Part shown: one piece after another, positions 1 through 11,537 of the stretch
How the letters are laid out: each line of letters opens with the position of its first letter
How positions within the stretch are numbered: the stretch's first letter is position 1
Assembly: GCF_030864355.1 (NCBI RefSeq)
Contig: NC_083396.1
Span: forward strand, 1,178,001 to 1,242,000
DNA length: 64,000 nt
Reading direction: 5' to 3'
Source of the DNA: Cutaneotrichosporon cavernicola
Taxonomy: Eukaryota; Basidiomycota; Tremellomycetes; Trichosporonales; Trichosporonaceae
Program-made: the position numbers and the translations under genes
The notes under the pieces: generated by a model
Databases searched by the model: none
Told to the model about the DNA's origin: nothing
Seen by the model: the letters and a program-made list of their open reading frames with translations, nothing else

Positions 1-790
1 TGTTATCCTCAATGATCTGCTTCATCTTCTGCACGGCCTGCAGGTATCGGAGGCAGTAACCGACCCCGACGACGCCATTAGCCTTGGCGGCAAGGACGCG
101 GCCGACCTCCTTTGCTCCGTCGACGGACGTTTGCCATGGAATTCCGGTCGCCACGGGCTTCTCTACGAAGAAGTTGGTGTCTGGAAAGTGCTTGTTGATC
201 TCGAGTTCGAGATCGTTGCTGGCACTAACCCCACCACGGAACTGGGGCGGACAGGCAACGAAGATCGCCCTGGCGTCAGGACGGGTCGGACGGGTCAGGA
301 CTGATTGGGTCTCATTCCATTCGCTGGAGCCCCGATTCGTGGGTTGGATAGAGGAGAGGGTTGGTGGCAACGGGAAACGTACTTTGGAGATGGGGCGGTG
401 CCGGCGCGCACCTTGTCTGCATAAGCTTGGAGAGATGGGAGGACGACGGTGCGCTCGTAACTCGTGGCTGCAAAGGTACTGCCCTTCTCGGCGAGGGCGC
501 GCTTGGCCCGCTCGGCATCTGGATCAATCACGGCGTGTACCTTGAGCCGAGGACCTAGCTTGACCTCTGCGCGGCGCGACATGTTCCACGGTCCTGGGAT
601 CAGCAATCGTCCTCTGCATACTAGCTGGAGGAATGGACGCACCCTCAGGACTCCCGAACATGGCCTGCTGTCAGCCAGACGCCGTTTCACAACTCACATA
701 GCCTGCACCGACGATGACCACGTCAAAGTCGGCACCGTTGTGGCTCGGCAGTCTGGTGTCAGCCCATAAGTATGAGGGCGTACTCGACAT
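1..790 (-). CDS. Gfo/Idh/MocA-family NAD(P)-binding oxidoreductase (3' part outside window)
   Basis: A dehydrogenase-like protein read from an ATG at 790 and leaving the window at position 1. Four exons join in frame: 790-698, 664-643, 593 onward, then the exon reaching the edge. The spliced N-terminus gives a Rossmann dinucleotide loop (DVVIVGAGY), then MFGSPEGPWN. Further on are VHAVIDPD, FVACPPQFRGG and the family hallmark FVEKPVATG, followed by GVVGVGYCLRYLQAV. In Gfo/Idh/MocA enzymes the EKP lysine contacts cofactor and substrate. Its substrate cannot be told from sequence. The first two introns are 33 and 49 nt and the second coding exon is only 22 nt. Start choice is moderately sure, since another in-frame ATG lies 9 nt upstream. 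The C-terminal substrate domain is not visible. Confidence 0.8.
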
Positions 791-1383
791 AACGGTCATA
801 AGACGGGGCGAGGAGGGTACGCGCGAGGCGGGGAGCAGAAGCGGGAGGAAGGGCGCGGGCGGCACGGACGCCGCGGAGGAGGAGCATGGATGATAGATGA
901 GGAGGTGGATGAAGAGGATAGATGGGGAGAAGATGATAGCAGTGGCGCGCATGTATCATATCATGTGGGCATGTGCTGTAGGTATCCGTATCCGGCTACC
1001 AATGCCGGTGCCCCGCTTCTCCGGACCGGAGGGTTGTTGTGGGCTGTGACGTCAACCAAGCATTGGAGGGGAACATGCGCAAACACGTGCACAGTAAGCA
1101 GCTGAGCAATATTGATGCCGCGTAGACGATGCTGAGCGAGCATGCGTGCGAGGAACCAAACAACTATGTTGATGAGGTGATCCAGCAGTCGACCCACACG
1201 GCGTCTCCGTAGCCCGGCGCCGTCTATCAAGAGTGGGCCGATGCCGACGATAGGGATACGTGCTCCTGTGTCGATGCGTCTTTCTTCTACTGCAGGGTTG
1301 TTGGTTTGTTCATCAACTTTGTGCGTTACTCTGGTCAAGTCGGGCGGCGTTTAAGTAGGCACTCAAAAGGAGGCAATCAGCAA
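791..1383. other. Intergenic spacer, leader side of the oxidoreductase
   Basis: No convincing gene. A minus-strand open frame (about 961-1338) lacks recognisable motifs and was not accepted. The stretch probably holds the promoter of the oxidoreductase that starts at 790. Confidence 0.5.
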
Positions 1384-1485
1384 TCCTCGCTGGTGCAGCG
1401 GTTAGCATATGTCTCTTTCATTAGACTCAGCCTGAAAACGGCCGGTTTGAACAGACAAGATCAGGGTTCGATTCCCTGGCGGGGA
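1384..1485 (+). tRNA. tRNA-Glu (UUC), intron-containing
   Basis: Cloverleaf elements are all present. The acceptor 5' strand TCCTCGC pairs with GCGGGGA at 1479-1485. The anticodon stem TGTCT (1410-1414) pairs with AGACA (1453-1457). The T arm is CAGGG-TTCGATT-CCCTG. The anticodon TTC is at 1417-1419. About 31 nt of intron follow position 37, interrupting the anticodon loop, as is usual for nuclear tRNA introns removed by the tRNA splicing endonuclease. Confidence 0.9.
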
Positions 1486-1815
1486 AGCATTTTGCATGTC
1501 CTTGGACTTTTGCCAAACCTTTTGCCATGAGCCATGAGCCATGAGCCATGCATGAGCCGGCCATGCTTGCCGGCCACCCAGCCTAGAGAGAGTTCGTCTC
1601 GCCGCACATGTCACATGCATCTTCCCTTCGCTGCAGCATCATACCAAGCTCAGACGACATAACAGAGAGGTAGTGGTATCTACTCACGATCCCTTGAGGC
1701 TGCCGTTTGCGCTGGCTACGTGCTGGCCGGGAAAACACCAAGTCTCACGACAACCTCTGGCAAAAAGAACCCTACATCCTCCAAAACATGACCAACCACC
1801 AAAAGAAATCGAATC
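1486..1815. other. Intergenic spacer between two tRNA genes
   Basis: Short spacer with a tandem ATGAGCC repeat around 1527-1557 and no protein-coding signal that I trust. Confidence 0.5.
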
Positions 1816-1910
1816 GATGACAGAGAGATTCGAACTCTCGAGCCCGAAGGCACGACCTCAGTTGAGCAAACTATAGCAAGGTCGCGGAATAACCACTATC
1901 CGATGTCACC
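1816..1910 (-). tRNA. tRNA-Ser (GCU), intron-containing
   Basis: On the minus strand the acceptor GGTGACA pairs with TGTCATC, and the D stem is CGGA/TCCG. The anticodon stem CGACC pairs with GGTCG. The extra arm GCC-TTCG-GGC marks a class II tRNA, and the T arm is GAGAG-TTCGAAT-CTCTC. The anticodon GCT lies at 1875-1877 on the complement, followed by a short intron of about 15 nt after position 37. A long variable arm together with GCT supports serine. Confidence 0.88.
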
Positions 1911-3526
1911 TGAAACGCCGAAAGCCATGCGCGACAGCCGTACACATCCCGACTCGACGAGCACTCAGTTGGCGCGAAACACAAACCCACACCGTCCTCT
2001 GCACGTTTGATGCGTCCTTTTGTCCATTGTAGTATCATGTGCATCGACTCCATCACTGCCTAAACATTCCGCGCTGTGGGTTTGGGAACAGCCACATCGC
2101 ACACTACCATGTGTCCCTTCACACCGCACTGTTGCTGGGGGAGCTCGTCTTGATTCGACGGTTATGTGGACCATCCCGGCGGCCCGAGTTGGACGGCTCA
2201 CCCAACAGCGTCTGGCCGGTGGAGCTTAGGGTATCGGCGGCATGGTGTCAAGTCGATCGGAACCACAACCTTCATCGCACACATATCGGATGTGAATAGT
2301 ATCTGTGGGGTTGGGCGCAGCTGGAACAGTGGCCTTCTGGTAGTCGCATTATCGGTTATCTTCCTTTCGACGTTGACACCCCACTGAGGACACCCATCCA
2401 TGCCTTTGGGAAAGTCGGCGCCCATGCTCGGAAGAATCGGCGTACATATGCATTCTTGTAGTACAGAGTCTGGAGTTAGACCTGTCGTGTCGTGGCGCAG
2501 TGCCTCAGCTCACCTCTATATATATCCCTTTCTGATACCTCATGCCCTCGTGACGGTGAGCGGCGCCGTCGTTTGATCTGTGCAGCTTTGCGCGCTCGTC
2601 TCGTCCATTCTTGCGTCGGTTGACGCTCGTCTCGTCCATTCCTGTGCCGTTTCACGCTCGTCTCGTCCATTCCTGCGCCATTTCACACTCGACTACATGC
2701 GCGACTTGCCGACCGTCGCCGGGCCCCGGCCCCACCCCTCCCAAGCTGGCGAGACCTTACTTGCGTCGCTCCAGGCGGGTGGCGGGGGCTGGTGGGTTTG
2801 CGTGGTGGGAGTGGGAGTGGTGGCGGTGACGTGCACGCGTACGGGCAGGAAGGCGGGGTGTACACTCGCACTGGTGGGGCGTGGGGGTTGCAGCTGAGGT
2901 CGTTTGTCGCGGGAGAGCATGTTGGTGATTGTAAGAGTGAGTGGGCGGATGACGCTGAAATCCACTGTAGCCGGAGTTTGATTCCGGGGTCCGGGTATCC
3001 GAGCGCTAGTTCCCAGAGTCGAGTGGCTACTGTAGATCTGACACGAGTGTATGTACTGCACTTGAATGAGGGATGGAGGGTGAGCCGACCATGCTTGGCT
3101 TTGTCTAAGGTTGTGAGGAGTGTTGGGACGGTGTTGGGAGGAGTTATGCCGAGACCACCTGCCGAAGTGCCGGCGATCACCGCCAGATCAGCACCAGCAA
3201 GTGGGCAGTGGTTCGGGCTGTCACCGAAGTCTCCTCCCAGTCTTCTGACGTCGAGCACTAACACGACCACGCCTCGACTCATCACATCTCCGTGCTCGTC
3301 TCGCCCAGCGACACGACTCCTACCTCCCTTCCCTCCATCTCCCCGTTGGTCACATAATTGTAGCATCGCAGTGAGGCGCCAGGCCGTTAGTGGCTATCTA
3401 TGTGGTGCAGCCGCCAGCAGGCCTGCCTGCCGGCAGACTGAGCGGAGTGCATGGTGCCTCCGGGACACTTTACACAAAAGGATTGTCGACGCGTCGCGGA
3501 CGCGGTTGAAGACCTCTGCCAGCAGG
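1911..3526. other. Long intergenic region upstream of tRNA-Ser
   Basis: No gene could be supported on either strand. Open frames on both strands (for example 2792-3664 plus and 2683-3366 minus) overlap each other and lack domain motifs. A 31-bp tandem repeat is listed separately. The distal part lies just past the stop of the LPMO-like gene and should hold its 3' UTR. Confidence 0.45.
2593..2685. repeat. 31-bp tandem repeat, three copies
   Basis: Units start at 2593, 2624 and 2655, each beginning CGCTCGTCTCGTCCATTC and differing at a few positions. Regular 31-bp spacing and shared starts indicate tandem duplication. No function is evident. Confidence 0.85.
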
Positions 3527-5773
3527 TCACTTCTCCTCCACCAAGGACTTGAGACGGCGAACGCGAACCTGACGCGAGCGGCGCTGGTGGGCTTGGCACG
3601 AGCCACCGGTAGGGGCAGGCTCAGGCTCGTTTCCGGACGGGCTTGGAGTAGGGATCGTCGCTGAAGAGCGGACGTCCGAGCTGGTCGCGTTGGCGACCAG
3701 GTTGTTCCAGTCGTCGCTGCCCCCGCCGGAAGGCGAGGGGTTGTACGAGGTGAACGTGGGCTCCCAGTTGTTGGTCGTGGACGCCTCCCAGTTGTCGGTC
3801 GTGCTCGCCTCCCACCTGTTGGTCGTGGTCGACGATTCCTGCCAGTCTTGGGTACGGGTGCGGGTACGGGTACGGGTGCGGGTCTTAGAGCTGGAGCTCT
3901 CACCGTCACCGCCATTGCCCCAGTTGTTGCCGTTGCCGTTGCCCGAGTTGTTGGTACCCGAGTTGCCGTCGCCGTTGCCGTCGCCGTTGCCGTTGCCGTT
4001 GCCGTTGTTACCCCAGTTGCCGTTGCCGTTGTTGTTGTTACCCGAGTTGCCGTTGCCGCCGTTGTTGTTACCCGAGTTGCCGTTGCCGCCGTTGTTGTTA
4101 CCCGAGTTGCCGTTGCCGTTGTTGTTGTTACCCGAGTTGCTGCCGTTGTTGCCCGAGTTGCCGCTGCCGTTTGCAGTGCCGGAGCCCTCGCCCCAGATGT
4201 CGTTCTGGGCACCGTTGGCGTAGCCGTACTTCTCGTTGTAGAAGGGGGGGTCGGCGACGTCGTTGAAGATGTTGTTGCCCTCGTTCTGGATCCAGTAGAT
4301 GGGCTGCTTGGCTCCCTGCTGGCAACCGCCGTCCGAGCACTTCTTGGGAGGCTGGGCGCGCGGCATCTGGGGAGCGTTCGGGTTGGCGCCGGTCACCTGG
4401 CACTTGAAACCGTTGAAATAGATCTCCTCACCGCCACCCATGGCCGAGTGGACCCAGCCCCACATGCAGTGGCACCCACCAGGGGGACACTCGCGGAGCT
4501 GGTCGGGAATCTCAAAGGTCACGTCGCGGGTGTAAGGGCACGACCGGTTGGTGGAGATGACGGTAAAGTCCTCGGGCTTAATGGCGTGGACGTTGGACTC
4601 GTAGGCAATGGCAATGGCGCAGCCAGTGACGTCGTCGCGGTTGTTCTGCCAGAGGTGGATCGGGCCCCATTCGTCGCAGGACAGGTCCTGGTTCTTGCGG
4701 CCGCCGTAGGAGGTGACACTCTTCTGGCAGCCGACCTCCATGTGGGCAACGCCGCCAGCGGGGAGGTTGAAGACCTGGCCATCGGCTGAGGGTCAGCGGC
4801 GGGTCTAGCAGGGGTTCATAGGCAAGGGCCAGTGTAAACAGACGTTGGGAGCCACCAAGCAAGGCGGCAGTCGCCAAACAAGCCAGCCAGCGGCAATTCG
4901 GCGCAGGCCTCAGCCCCTACCAGCCTTGAATGGTTGGAGCTATGGCGTATTGGATGGCGAGATGGCATGCAGATGGCTTCCACTCATTCAGGGTGGTGGC
5001 GTTCTCCACGGGCAAACGTCGACAGGCTCCGTTTGCAGACGGTGGGTGGACGAGTCACGCAGAGGATAAGGGATGGAGGATAGCTTTAAGAGAGTGACCG
5101 AGATCGAGCGCCACCTTGTCATGTCTTGGAGGTCAAGTGGTCCCTGTCTACGCCATGTCAACCCATCCCATAGGGAGAAGATTGCAATGTATCGCCCCAT
5201 GGGATGGGTAATGAAACCAACTCTGTTGGCGGGAAACAAGGCACAAGAGCAGAGACAGAGACAGAGCGCGTTATGCTTCACGCCCAGGAATGCAATTCAG
5301 GCACAAATAAAGCACTCACCAGGAGGTCTGTCAATGTCACCGTGGAACCACCACTGGTTGAAGTTGAGACGAGCAAGCGGCTTGATGGCCTCCCACGCGT
5401 ACGGGTTGTCACCCTCAAAGCTGTATGTCAGTATATGTGATCACTATCGAGAGAAGGCAAGAGAAGGGGGTTAGGGGATGTATGTGGTGTGGGTTTGGGT
5501 GGAGTTGGATGCCAAGACTTGATATTCAGGGATTGGGTTGGCTGGTAAGGGTGACCACGAAGGCAATGTCGCGTCCTCTGCCCCAATGCCCTTTTGGACC
5601 TGAGACCTTCCTTGGGCGGTCACATCACATTCACCCGTACGCTTAGACAACGACGGCCACAGTAACCAGGCAGACAGCCGAATCTCTACTCACCCGTACA
5701 TCGAAGGGTGCCACATTGATAGGTGGGCCGCAACCGGTGCGGCGAGGAAGGGAAGTAGAGCGAGATGAAGCAT
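3527..5773 (-). CDS. Secreted LPMO-like (histidine-brace) protein with Asn/Gly-rich tail
   Basis: Predicted 479-aa extracellular protein from three exons (5773-5694, 5420-5320, 4785-3527), summing to whole codons. A 16-residue signal peptide (MLHLALLPFLAAPVAA) should be cleaved before histidine, giving a mature N-terminus HLSMWHPSMYG. An exposed His1 is the signature of copper lytic polysaccharide monooxygenases. Further landmarks are NFNQWWFHGDIDRPP, FNLPAGGVAHMEVGC, repeated cysteines, and CMWGWVHSAMGGGEEIYF, whose His could be the second copper ligand. The overall pattern recalls AA14 and related fungal families, but I cannot fix the family. After about residue 250 comes an Asn/Gly/Ser repeat, then an Arg-Thr hexanucleotide run and a Thr/Ser/Trp-rich segment, probably a disordered linker or wall-associated tail. 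Polysaccharide substrate is unknown. Confidence 0.75.
4008..4140 (-). repeat. 30-bp coding minisatellite in the LPMO-like tail
   Basis: Four 30-bp units start at 4008, 4038, 4068 and 4098 and a partial fifth follows. On the minus strand each encodes a ten-residue NSGNNN(G/N)GNG-type unit. The repeat is in frame, so copy-number change would lengthen or shorten the tail without a frameshift. Confidence 0.9.
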
Positions 5774-5820
5774 GATGCTGGTTGATAGACCGGGGGGATG
5801 CTGGTTGATAGACCGGGGGG
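5774..5820. repeat. 23-bp direct duplication abutting the LPMO-like start codon
   Basis: The sequence beginning GATGCTGGTTGATAGACC occurs at 5774-5796 and again at 5797-5819. It lies directly upstream of the minus-strand ATG at 5773, so the duplication is in the mRNA leader or core promoter. Confidence 0.9.
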
Positions 5821-7104
5821 TTTGATTTGTAGGGGGGTGTACTGTGAAAGTGTAGATGGTTGGTCGTAGAGCAATTAGAGGTCGTTTGGCACAGCCGTCA
5901 ACCGAAGCGTGGAGCAGATGTCGTCGAGACTTTAAGTCGTGAAGTGAAATGGGGGATGAGTGTCGGTACCAGACCGTACACTGCAAAGAAGAAGGATGGG
6001 AGGTGATGGGAAGGTTGGGATATAGGATGAGAAGAAGAATAGATTCATGACATGGACAGGCGTTTTAGTAGTCGAATGGTAGCTTGTGGTAGATCAGTGA
6101 CACTTCAGGGTTAATGAACATTGGGTCTGGTTTCTCTCACTTTGGTTCCTGTTACAAAACTGTATGCACACGGAGGAAACCTTGCGTATTCACGTTCTTG
6201 CGCCCTCACGCCCTCCCAGCCTCTGTCCTTGTACCCATCTTCACAATGCACATAAGCTCATCAACCAAGTCTAAACCCTCATTGTGCTGTGTGCTTTGAG
6301 GACACGGACACGAGCATCTCCGCTCGGGGCGAGTTCTTTCGCCAACCCTACCGCCACCTCTGCCAAGACAGGGCCTTTAAACGGGTCCGAGAACTAATGT
6401 GCGCAGGCTGGTCCGAGGCCCAACACTCCAACTGAATCTCCCATATTCCCAGAAGGTCTATCTAGGGAATACGACCCCTTAGACACACCCTACTTTGCAA
6501 TGAGAGGGATTTTCAACCAAGCAAATCAACTGTTGAATGCAATGCAAAGGACCGTAAAGGACAGGTTATTGAATACAGAGTCAAGTCGGGGGCAATTAGG
6601 CTTGGCAAGTAGGGGTGTGAACGCCTCTAGTACTCGCACACTCGCTCGCACCTCTTTACTATTACCCAACTCACGTCACTGCAAGGTGATTTGATTAGAC
6701 CCGCCGCACAGCAGATGGTACATATCAAGGCGTGAGCGACTCGGAACGACCGGAGCGAACAGAGCGAACAGAGCGAACAGAGCTGAACCCCGCTTAGAGG
6801 GGTGCGATACACACACCTAGAATACTTGGCATAGGCGGAATGTTCCGTTTGAGGGTGTGTCTGTGATACCTGTGCGAACGAGTGACCCATTGTTCTCGTT
6901 CCAGACTACACATCAGATATCCTCCGATGATCCGTCGAATCGACAGGCAGAAAAAAAAAGGAGTAGATGTTTCTGCGCGGACAGTGCGGGAGGTCCGAGC
7001 GGGTTACACGTGTGTCCGAGCGGGTTTCGCGTATGCACACAGCGGAGAACTCCCCCATCTGCACGACCAGCCCTGACGTCAACCGTTGACTAAGCAAAAA
7101 GGAT
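5821..7104. other. Intergenic region, promoter side of the LPMO-like gene
   Basis: No gene supported. It is more AT-rich than flanking coding DNA. A small 9-bp GAGCGAACA repeat (three to four copies near 6751-6782) lies inside. The first few hundred bases probably contain the promoter for the secreted protein. Confidence 0.45.
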
Positions 7105-7193
7105 GACCTCTGGCGGGATCGAACCGCCGACCTCATGCGTAACTCGAAGTCACGTGTTAAGCATGCGCTCTAACCAGCTGAGCTAAGTGGCCT
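7105..7193 (-). tRNA. tRNA-Val (AAC), intron-containing
   Basis: Minus strand: acceptor GGCCACT against AGAGGTC, with one A-A mismatch. The D arm is GCTC/GAGC. The anticodon stem CATGC pairs with GCATG, and the T arm is GGCGG-TTCGATC-CCGCC. The anticodon AAC corresponds to gtt at 7157-7159, followed by an intron of about 15 nt. The acceptor mismatch is the only weak point of the fold. Confidence 0.87.
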
Positions 7194-7525
7194 GGAACTG
7201 ATTACGTAATGGTTTTCGCAGCCGAAAGTGTTCCACCAAGACCGCATGACCGGTGTGAAGCCCTTGCAATGGGGGCTGTGCAGAGCTGGTCTACCAGAAA
7301 GAGGCTGAGGCTAGGCTGCCTAGCGCTGCCAAGTATCCACTGGTGAGCAGGACCTCGGCCCGTCAGCAAGTGAGTTGCTGTTTGAGGGCACGACGACTTC
7401 CCAAGTGCCTACGTCGCCACCCGCCACTGCTTCCTGTCTCTCCCTAATCATCTGACTCTTAGTCATTTGCCCCGGGTGGCTCGGAGCCCGCCCTGCTAAG
7501 CACAGAATACCTTCATTATATATAC
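7194..7525. other. Spacer between tRNA-Val and the permease 3' end
   Basis: No gene seen. It should contain the 3' UTR and polyadenylation region of the permease that stops at 7526, read on the minus strand. Confidence 0.4.
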
Positions 7526-9208
7526 CTACATCCGGCGGCCCTCGATAAGACGCGCCTCCATCTCGCTAGGGCCGTTGAACACCTTGCGCGCACTTCCGAC
7601 CCACACACCAAGGGCGAGGAGCATGCCGATAGCGAACACGACGACGACATACGACATGGTGCTCCCCGTAACCGGAACTCCTGGGGGGAAGAAGAAACAC
7701 ACGGTAGTCGCGGTGAGGAAAACGAGTGCAAAGGCGTTGATAGGGCGGCGCCATCGCCCGAGAGACCAGGAGCGGGGCGCGTCGCCGAATGCCTCTTCGC
7801 CGCGCAGGAAAATGCAAAGAACTATTGTCAGCCCGGACTAAATTGGACTTACTGGGAATAAAGTACGATACTTGGAGGAAGACGATGGCCGAGGAGATGA
7901 TGGCGTTGAGAGCGACCGAGGAGCCGAGGTTGATAAGGCCGAAGATTACGACTACGACGGCAACGAAGAGGACCGACCACTGAGGGACTAGGAGCCGGGG
8001 GTGTACTGAACCGAGGTAGTGCGAGAGCCCGGCCATGCCGTTGTCACGGCCAAAGGTCATCAGAAGGCGCGAGGCCACCGTGCATGCACCCTGGCATGCG
8101 AAGAACATGGCCAGGAGGTTGAACATGACTAGGCAAGTAGTCTGGGTCAGCCATATCTAGAGGAAGAACTTACGCCTGCATTGGATCCGGTGACTTGGCG
8201 GTAGATCTCGATGAGAGGGCCGGTTGTGGCAGTAGTGGCAGCGTCGAGGTCCTTGAGGCAGAGGAGAAGGATGACGAGGAAGAGCCAGCCGGTAACGCTG
8301 CCGATAAACACGGCAATGACCATAGCCTTGGGGGCGTTAATCGATGGCCGAGGCATCTCCTCGCTGAGATGGCTAACTGCGTCGAACGCAGTGAAGCCAA
8401 GTACGCTCTGCAGGAGGGAGAGCATGAATGCCATTCCGTCAGGCCATCCGGTGGTGTTGGTCCAGGTCGCGAAAACAGCCTTGGCGGGCTGGTACTCGCC
8501 CGACGCGCACGCCAGGAGCGTGATCATGACAGTCACGATACCGAGCATGCTCCACATCATTGCGCCCGTGTCGATCCATGGAAGGACGCGAACAGCAAAC
8601 GTGTTGAGGAGGTAAGCGAGCAGCGTCATGGCAAGGTAGAGGAGGAAGATCTGGTACGGGTGGCTCTGGAAATTCGGGTGCAGGAGCGAGATGATTCCCA
8701 TGACAAAGTTGGAGGTCATGATCGAGTTGGCAGCCACGAGCGCGATCCAGCCCGTCGTCGCTGCCCAGCCCGCCACGAAGGAGAGGCCGACGCGAAGACG
8801 CTTAGGCGCGACGCAAAAAGTCCAGTCATACTGTCCGCCAGTGGTGGGGAACGCGTGAGCCGCCTCGGCACTGGCGTCAGACTCCCGAGATCAGAGGTAA
8901 CTCACAGAGATACCGCCATTAACAACGTGCCAACAGCCGATACGGGGAGACCCCACACCATCGCGATGGATCCGCCACTCGGCAGCGCGACGGACATGGA
9001 CGCGGCCCTGTTGTTAGCTCCTCGTAGCGATAGTGACGTACATGGCGTTCCACGAGTTGAGAATGGCGAATGCGAGCCCCAAGCAACTCCAGAAACTGAA
9101 GTTACGCTCGAGGGCGGGATTATGGTTCGGCCCCTCGCCCTCATGGTACGACTTGACCTCGTGGAGTTCGGGCGATGTGATCTTCTCGACTGTCTCCATC
9201 GGTGGCAA
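7526..9208 (-). CDS. APC-superfamily amino acid/choline permease (HNM1/UGA4-like)
   Basis: Predicted 516-aa plasma membrane transporter from five exons (9208-9042, 9007-8906, 8870-8174, 8141-7853, 7821-7526) that sum exactly to codons. After a hydrophilic N-terminus it shows FSFWSCLGLAFAILNSWNAMAASMSVALPSGG, split by an intron. Next comes TTGGQYDWTFCVAP, a segment conserved in fungal amino acid, GABA and choline permeases. Then follow about ten further hydrophobic segments, a GFTAFDAVSHLSEEMPRPS motif typical of the family, and SRLLMTFGRDNGM. The short C-terminus is cytosolic in the family. Membership of the APC superfamily is firm. The actual substrate (amino acid, GABA or choline) cannot be decided here. 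Confidence 0.88.
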
Positions 9209-10273
9209 AGTTAGTGAATGAGTTGGTGAGACAGCGTGACCAGGTACTTATCCCAATCCATCGGTATCAGCATCCGGGGCCATCCGGGGTACGCTCTCCA
9301 CATGAAGACCTCGCGTATCTCTAGGTCTGGTGTCTAGCCGAGGTCAGACTCAAGAGGTCATGCGACATGGATGCCATAGCCGCTGGCGTACTTGATGTCG
9401 TAACAAGATGCCGGCCACCGGGCTGTCGTCGAGCGAGTTGGTATAGTGGAGCGTCCTGGTTCCTGGACACGAGCGATGGCCCATGTGGTGTTTGGAATGA
9501 GAAGGAGGATTGCGGCTTGTGGTGATACACCCGGCCCGACATGCTCGGCACGCGCCGATCAGCCTAATCGGAACAACAACTAGTCGCCGCCCTTGACGCC
9601 GTAGCCGTAATCTGCCCATCGTCACGGCCGCCGTGAATAGGGCTCGAGTGCGCCCAACTTGTGGCCTCGCACATGCGGTCGTACCACCAAGCACTCGAAG
9701 ACTGGGGCCGGAGTCACCGTGGTGACATGAATGGCGGATTTAAGAGATCACGATGGGGCCTCGGGCATCTTTCATTAAGGGTAATACGTCCATTCCTCGG
9801 CGTTCTGCCTTTGCAGCAAAGCAAACCCAAATCGACGATGGCTTGGCGCGCTCAATGCGAACGGGATAAAACATGTCGCAAGTGGACGGCTGGGGCTGGA
9901 GTTAGAGCCATGTACTTAAGGCAGGCAGGTCGATGTAGAATGGTCTTGTGCACATCTCAGTTCTCTCCTTTACTCTGAACTAGATATATTTGGGCTAATT
10001 TCACTACTTTCAACACTATGTAGCCAAGATTGCCTTTTGGTAAGGTACTGTACACTTGTACGCGGGTGTAGCGTCGTTGAGTTAATGAGTGTGCCGACGT
10101 GAGGATATGCAGGTTGGGTGGACCTAGGGACTACCACATTACGCCACATCTCTGAATCTCCTCGAAGCGTATCTGGCGCGATCTGGCGGTCCGAATTAGT
10201 GAGAGGACGGTGGAGACAAACAAGTAGGGACAGATTCATGAAAGAGGAGCTACTTGAAATACGGTCACTCAGA
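9209..10273. other. Intergenic region between permease and first BTB gene
   Basis: No coding frame with recognisable features. The part next to 9209 is the likely permease promoter, and the part next to 10273 should carry the 3' UTR of the minus-strand BTB gene. Confidence 0.4.
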
Positions 10274-10958
10274 CTACTCCTCACACTTCATGTAGTCCAA
10301 ATAATACCCCTCAAACTCCTCGGGCCTCGAGCTAGCATACGCCGACTTGGTAAGGGCGTAGATGTAGGCGCTATCAAACAGCTTCCAGAGGGATGGGGGC
10401 CAGTCTTTCGGTACAAGGTTGTCCTCGATACGATCCTTGTGCTGTATCCGCGCTCTCATCTTCTCCGTTAGCGCCAACTTGCAGATCTTGATGTCGTCCA
10501 CCCGTACGCCGACGCGGAAGACGTGGAAAGGCCGGAGGTCGCCAAAGAGAAGCCCATGATGAAATGTGCGGACCATTAGCGCCTCGAGGGCATCGCAGTC
10601 CCACTTGCGGAGGAAGAGAAGAAGGGACCCAAGAGAGGGGACAGGAAGATCCATGGGAGGGAGGAGGGTTGTTGCGAACTTGAGGAAGATACGAAACACC
10701 TCGGCAGTCTCGAGAATCGTGTCGTCAAAGTGGATGATGTTGTCGTGGACAGAGGCCCCAGCCTCTGCCATGCTCTTCGCGGTGGCGAATTGGGCACTAA
10801 TGTCATCATGATATCCAAGCTCCAACATACCTGGTGGCAAAGAGCTGGTAATCGTGGATCTTGAAGGAGACGTTGTCGCTCGTCACAACCGTGAAATTGC
10901 CCGTAGTCCAGTCGGGGTCGCTTGTGGTCTGTAAGGTGCAAGGCCCGGAGATGGTCAT
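10274..10958 (-). CDS. Short BTB/POZ-domain protein, paralogue 1 of 3
   Basis: Predicted 216-aa protein with two exons (10958-10831 and 10796-10274) and a 34-nt intron. The first exon reads DPDWTTGNFTVVTSDNVSFKIHDYQLFA, the opening beta strands of a BTB fold. After splicing this continues SAQFATAKSM and a helical region with HFDDTILETAEVFRIFLKFATT. The C-terminal half (KWDCDALEALMVRTFHH and onward) is helical, matching the helices beyond the BTB core. Short fungal BTB proteins are often expanded and mostly uncharacterised. Some BTB proteins act as adaptors for Cul3 ubiquitin ligases, but nothing here proves that role. It shares layout and intron position with the genes at 11538 and 12739. Confidence 0.78.
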
Positions 10959-11537
10959 GTTGTCGCTCCTCGGGGAGGTCACTGGGGACGGGTGAGAGGC
11001 GTTAAAGAGAATGAGTTTTTTGTGGAAGTGAATGGAAAACAGAAGGAAGCGACGATGAACAGAATATACTTTAAATATGAATGAGCTGTCGAGGTTCGTA
11101 AGGTCAGAATAACCCTACAATCTCACGCGCCGGGGCCAAGTACCAGAGGTAGACAGCTCCCCATCCAAATAACCTAGGGATACTATCGGCCTGTGCAGCC
11201 AACGTTGCAGCTTCGGTTGATTGAATTCGACTCGGCTATGCAAGGGGAACAATGGCTCGTTGACAAGGTCTCACTGTGTGTTTCGCAACAACCGCCACAC
11301 AATTGTGGAATCAATGGTATTAGCCAGCCCCACCAGCCATCCTGCTGCTATTCAACCACCAGAATTCTTGAACGACTCGAAGACCGATTGCGGTGTTACC
11401 TAACGACTTCTGTCTAAGACTTGTCCATATGTGCATTCTGTTTACATCGCCAGCTTCTTCATCCACTCTATCTCATCAACTGGCTCATCAGGCCACAAAA
11501 CTCTCCCCGCCTCATCCGCTCCATCCACAACGCAAAC
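10959..11537. other. Divergent spacer between BTB paralogues 1 and 2
   Basis: The two BTB genes point away from each other, so both promoters must lie here. AT-rich patches occur near 11040-11080. No further gene seen. Confidence 0.5.

Noticed and set aside
961..1338. Minus-strand 125-codon frame with a hydrophobic middle
   Set aside because: No homologous motif, start context or splice support; left as intergenic.
2683..3366. Minus-strand 227-codon open frame
   Set aside because: Overlaps an equally long plus-strand frame, has no domain motif and ends inside the 31-bp tandem repeat region. GC-rich DNA gives many such chance frames.
3848..4789. Plus-strand 313-codon frame rich in Val/Ala
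   Set aside because: It is the antisense shadow of the LPMO-like gene; the Val/Ala runs are the complement of Asn/Gly repeats.
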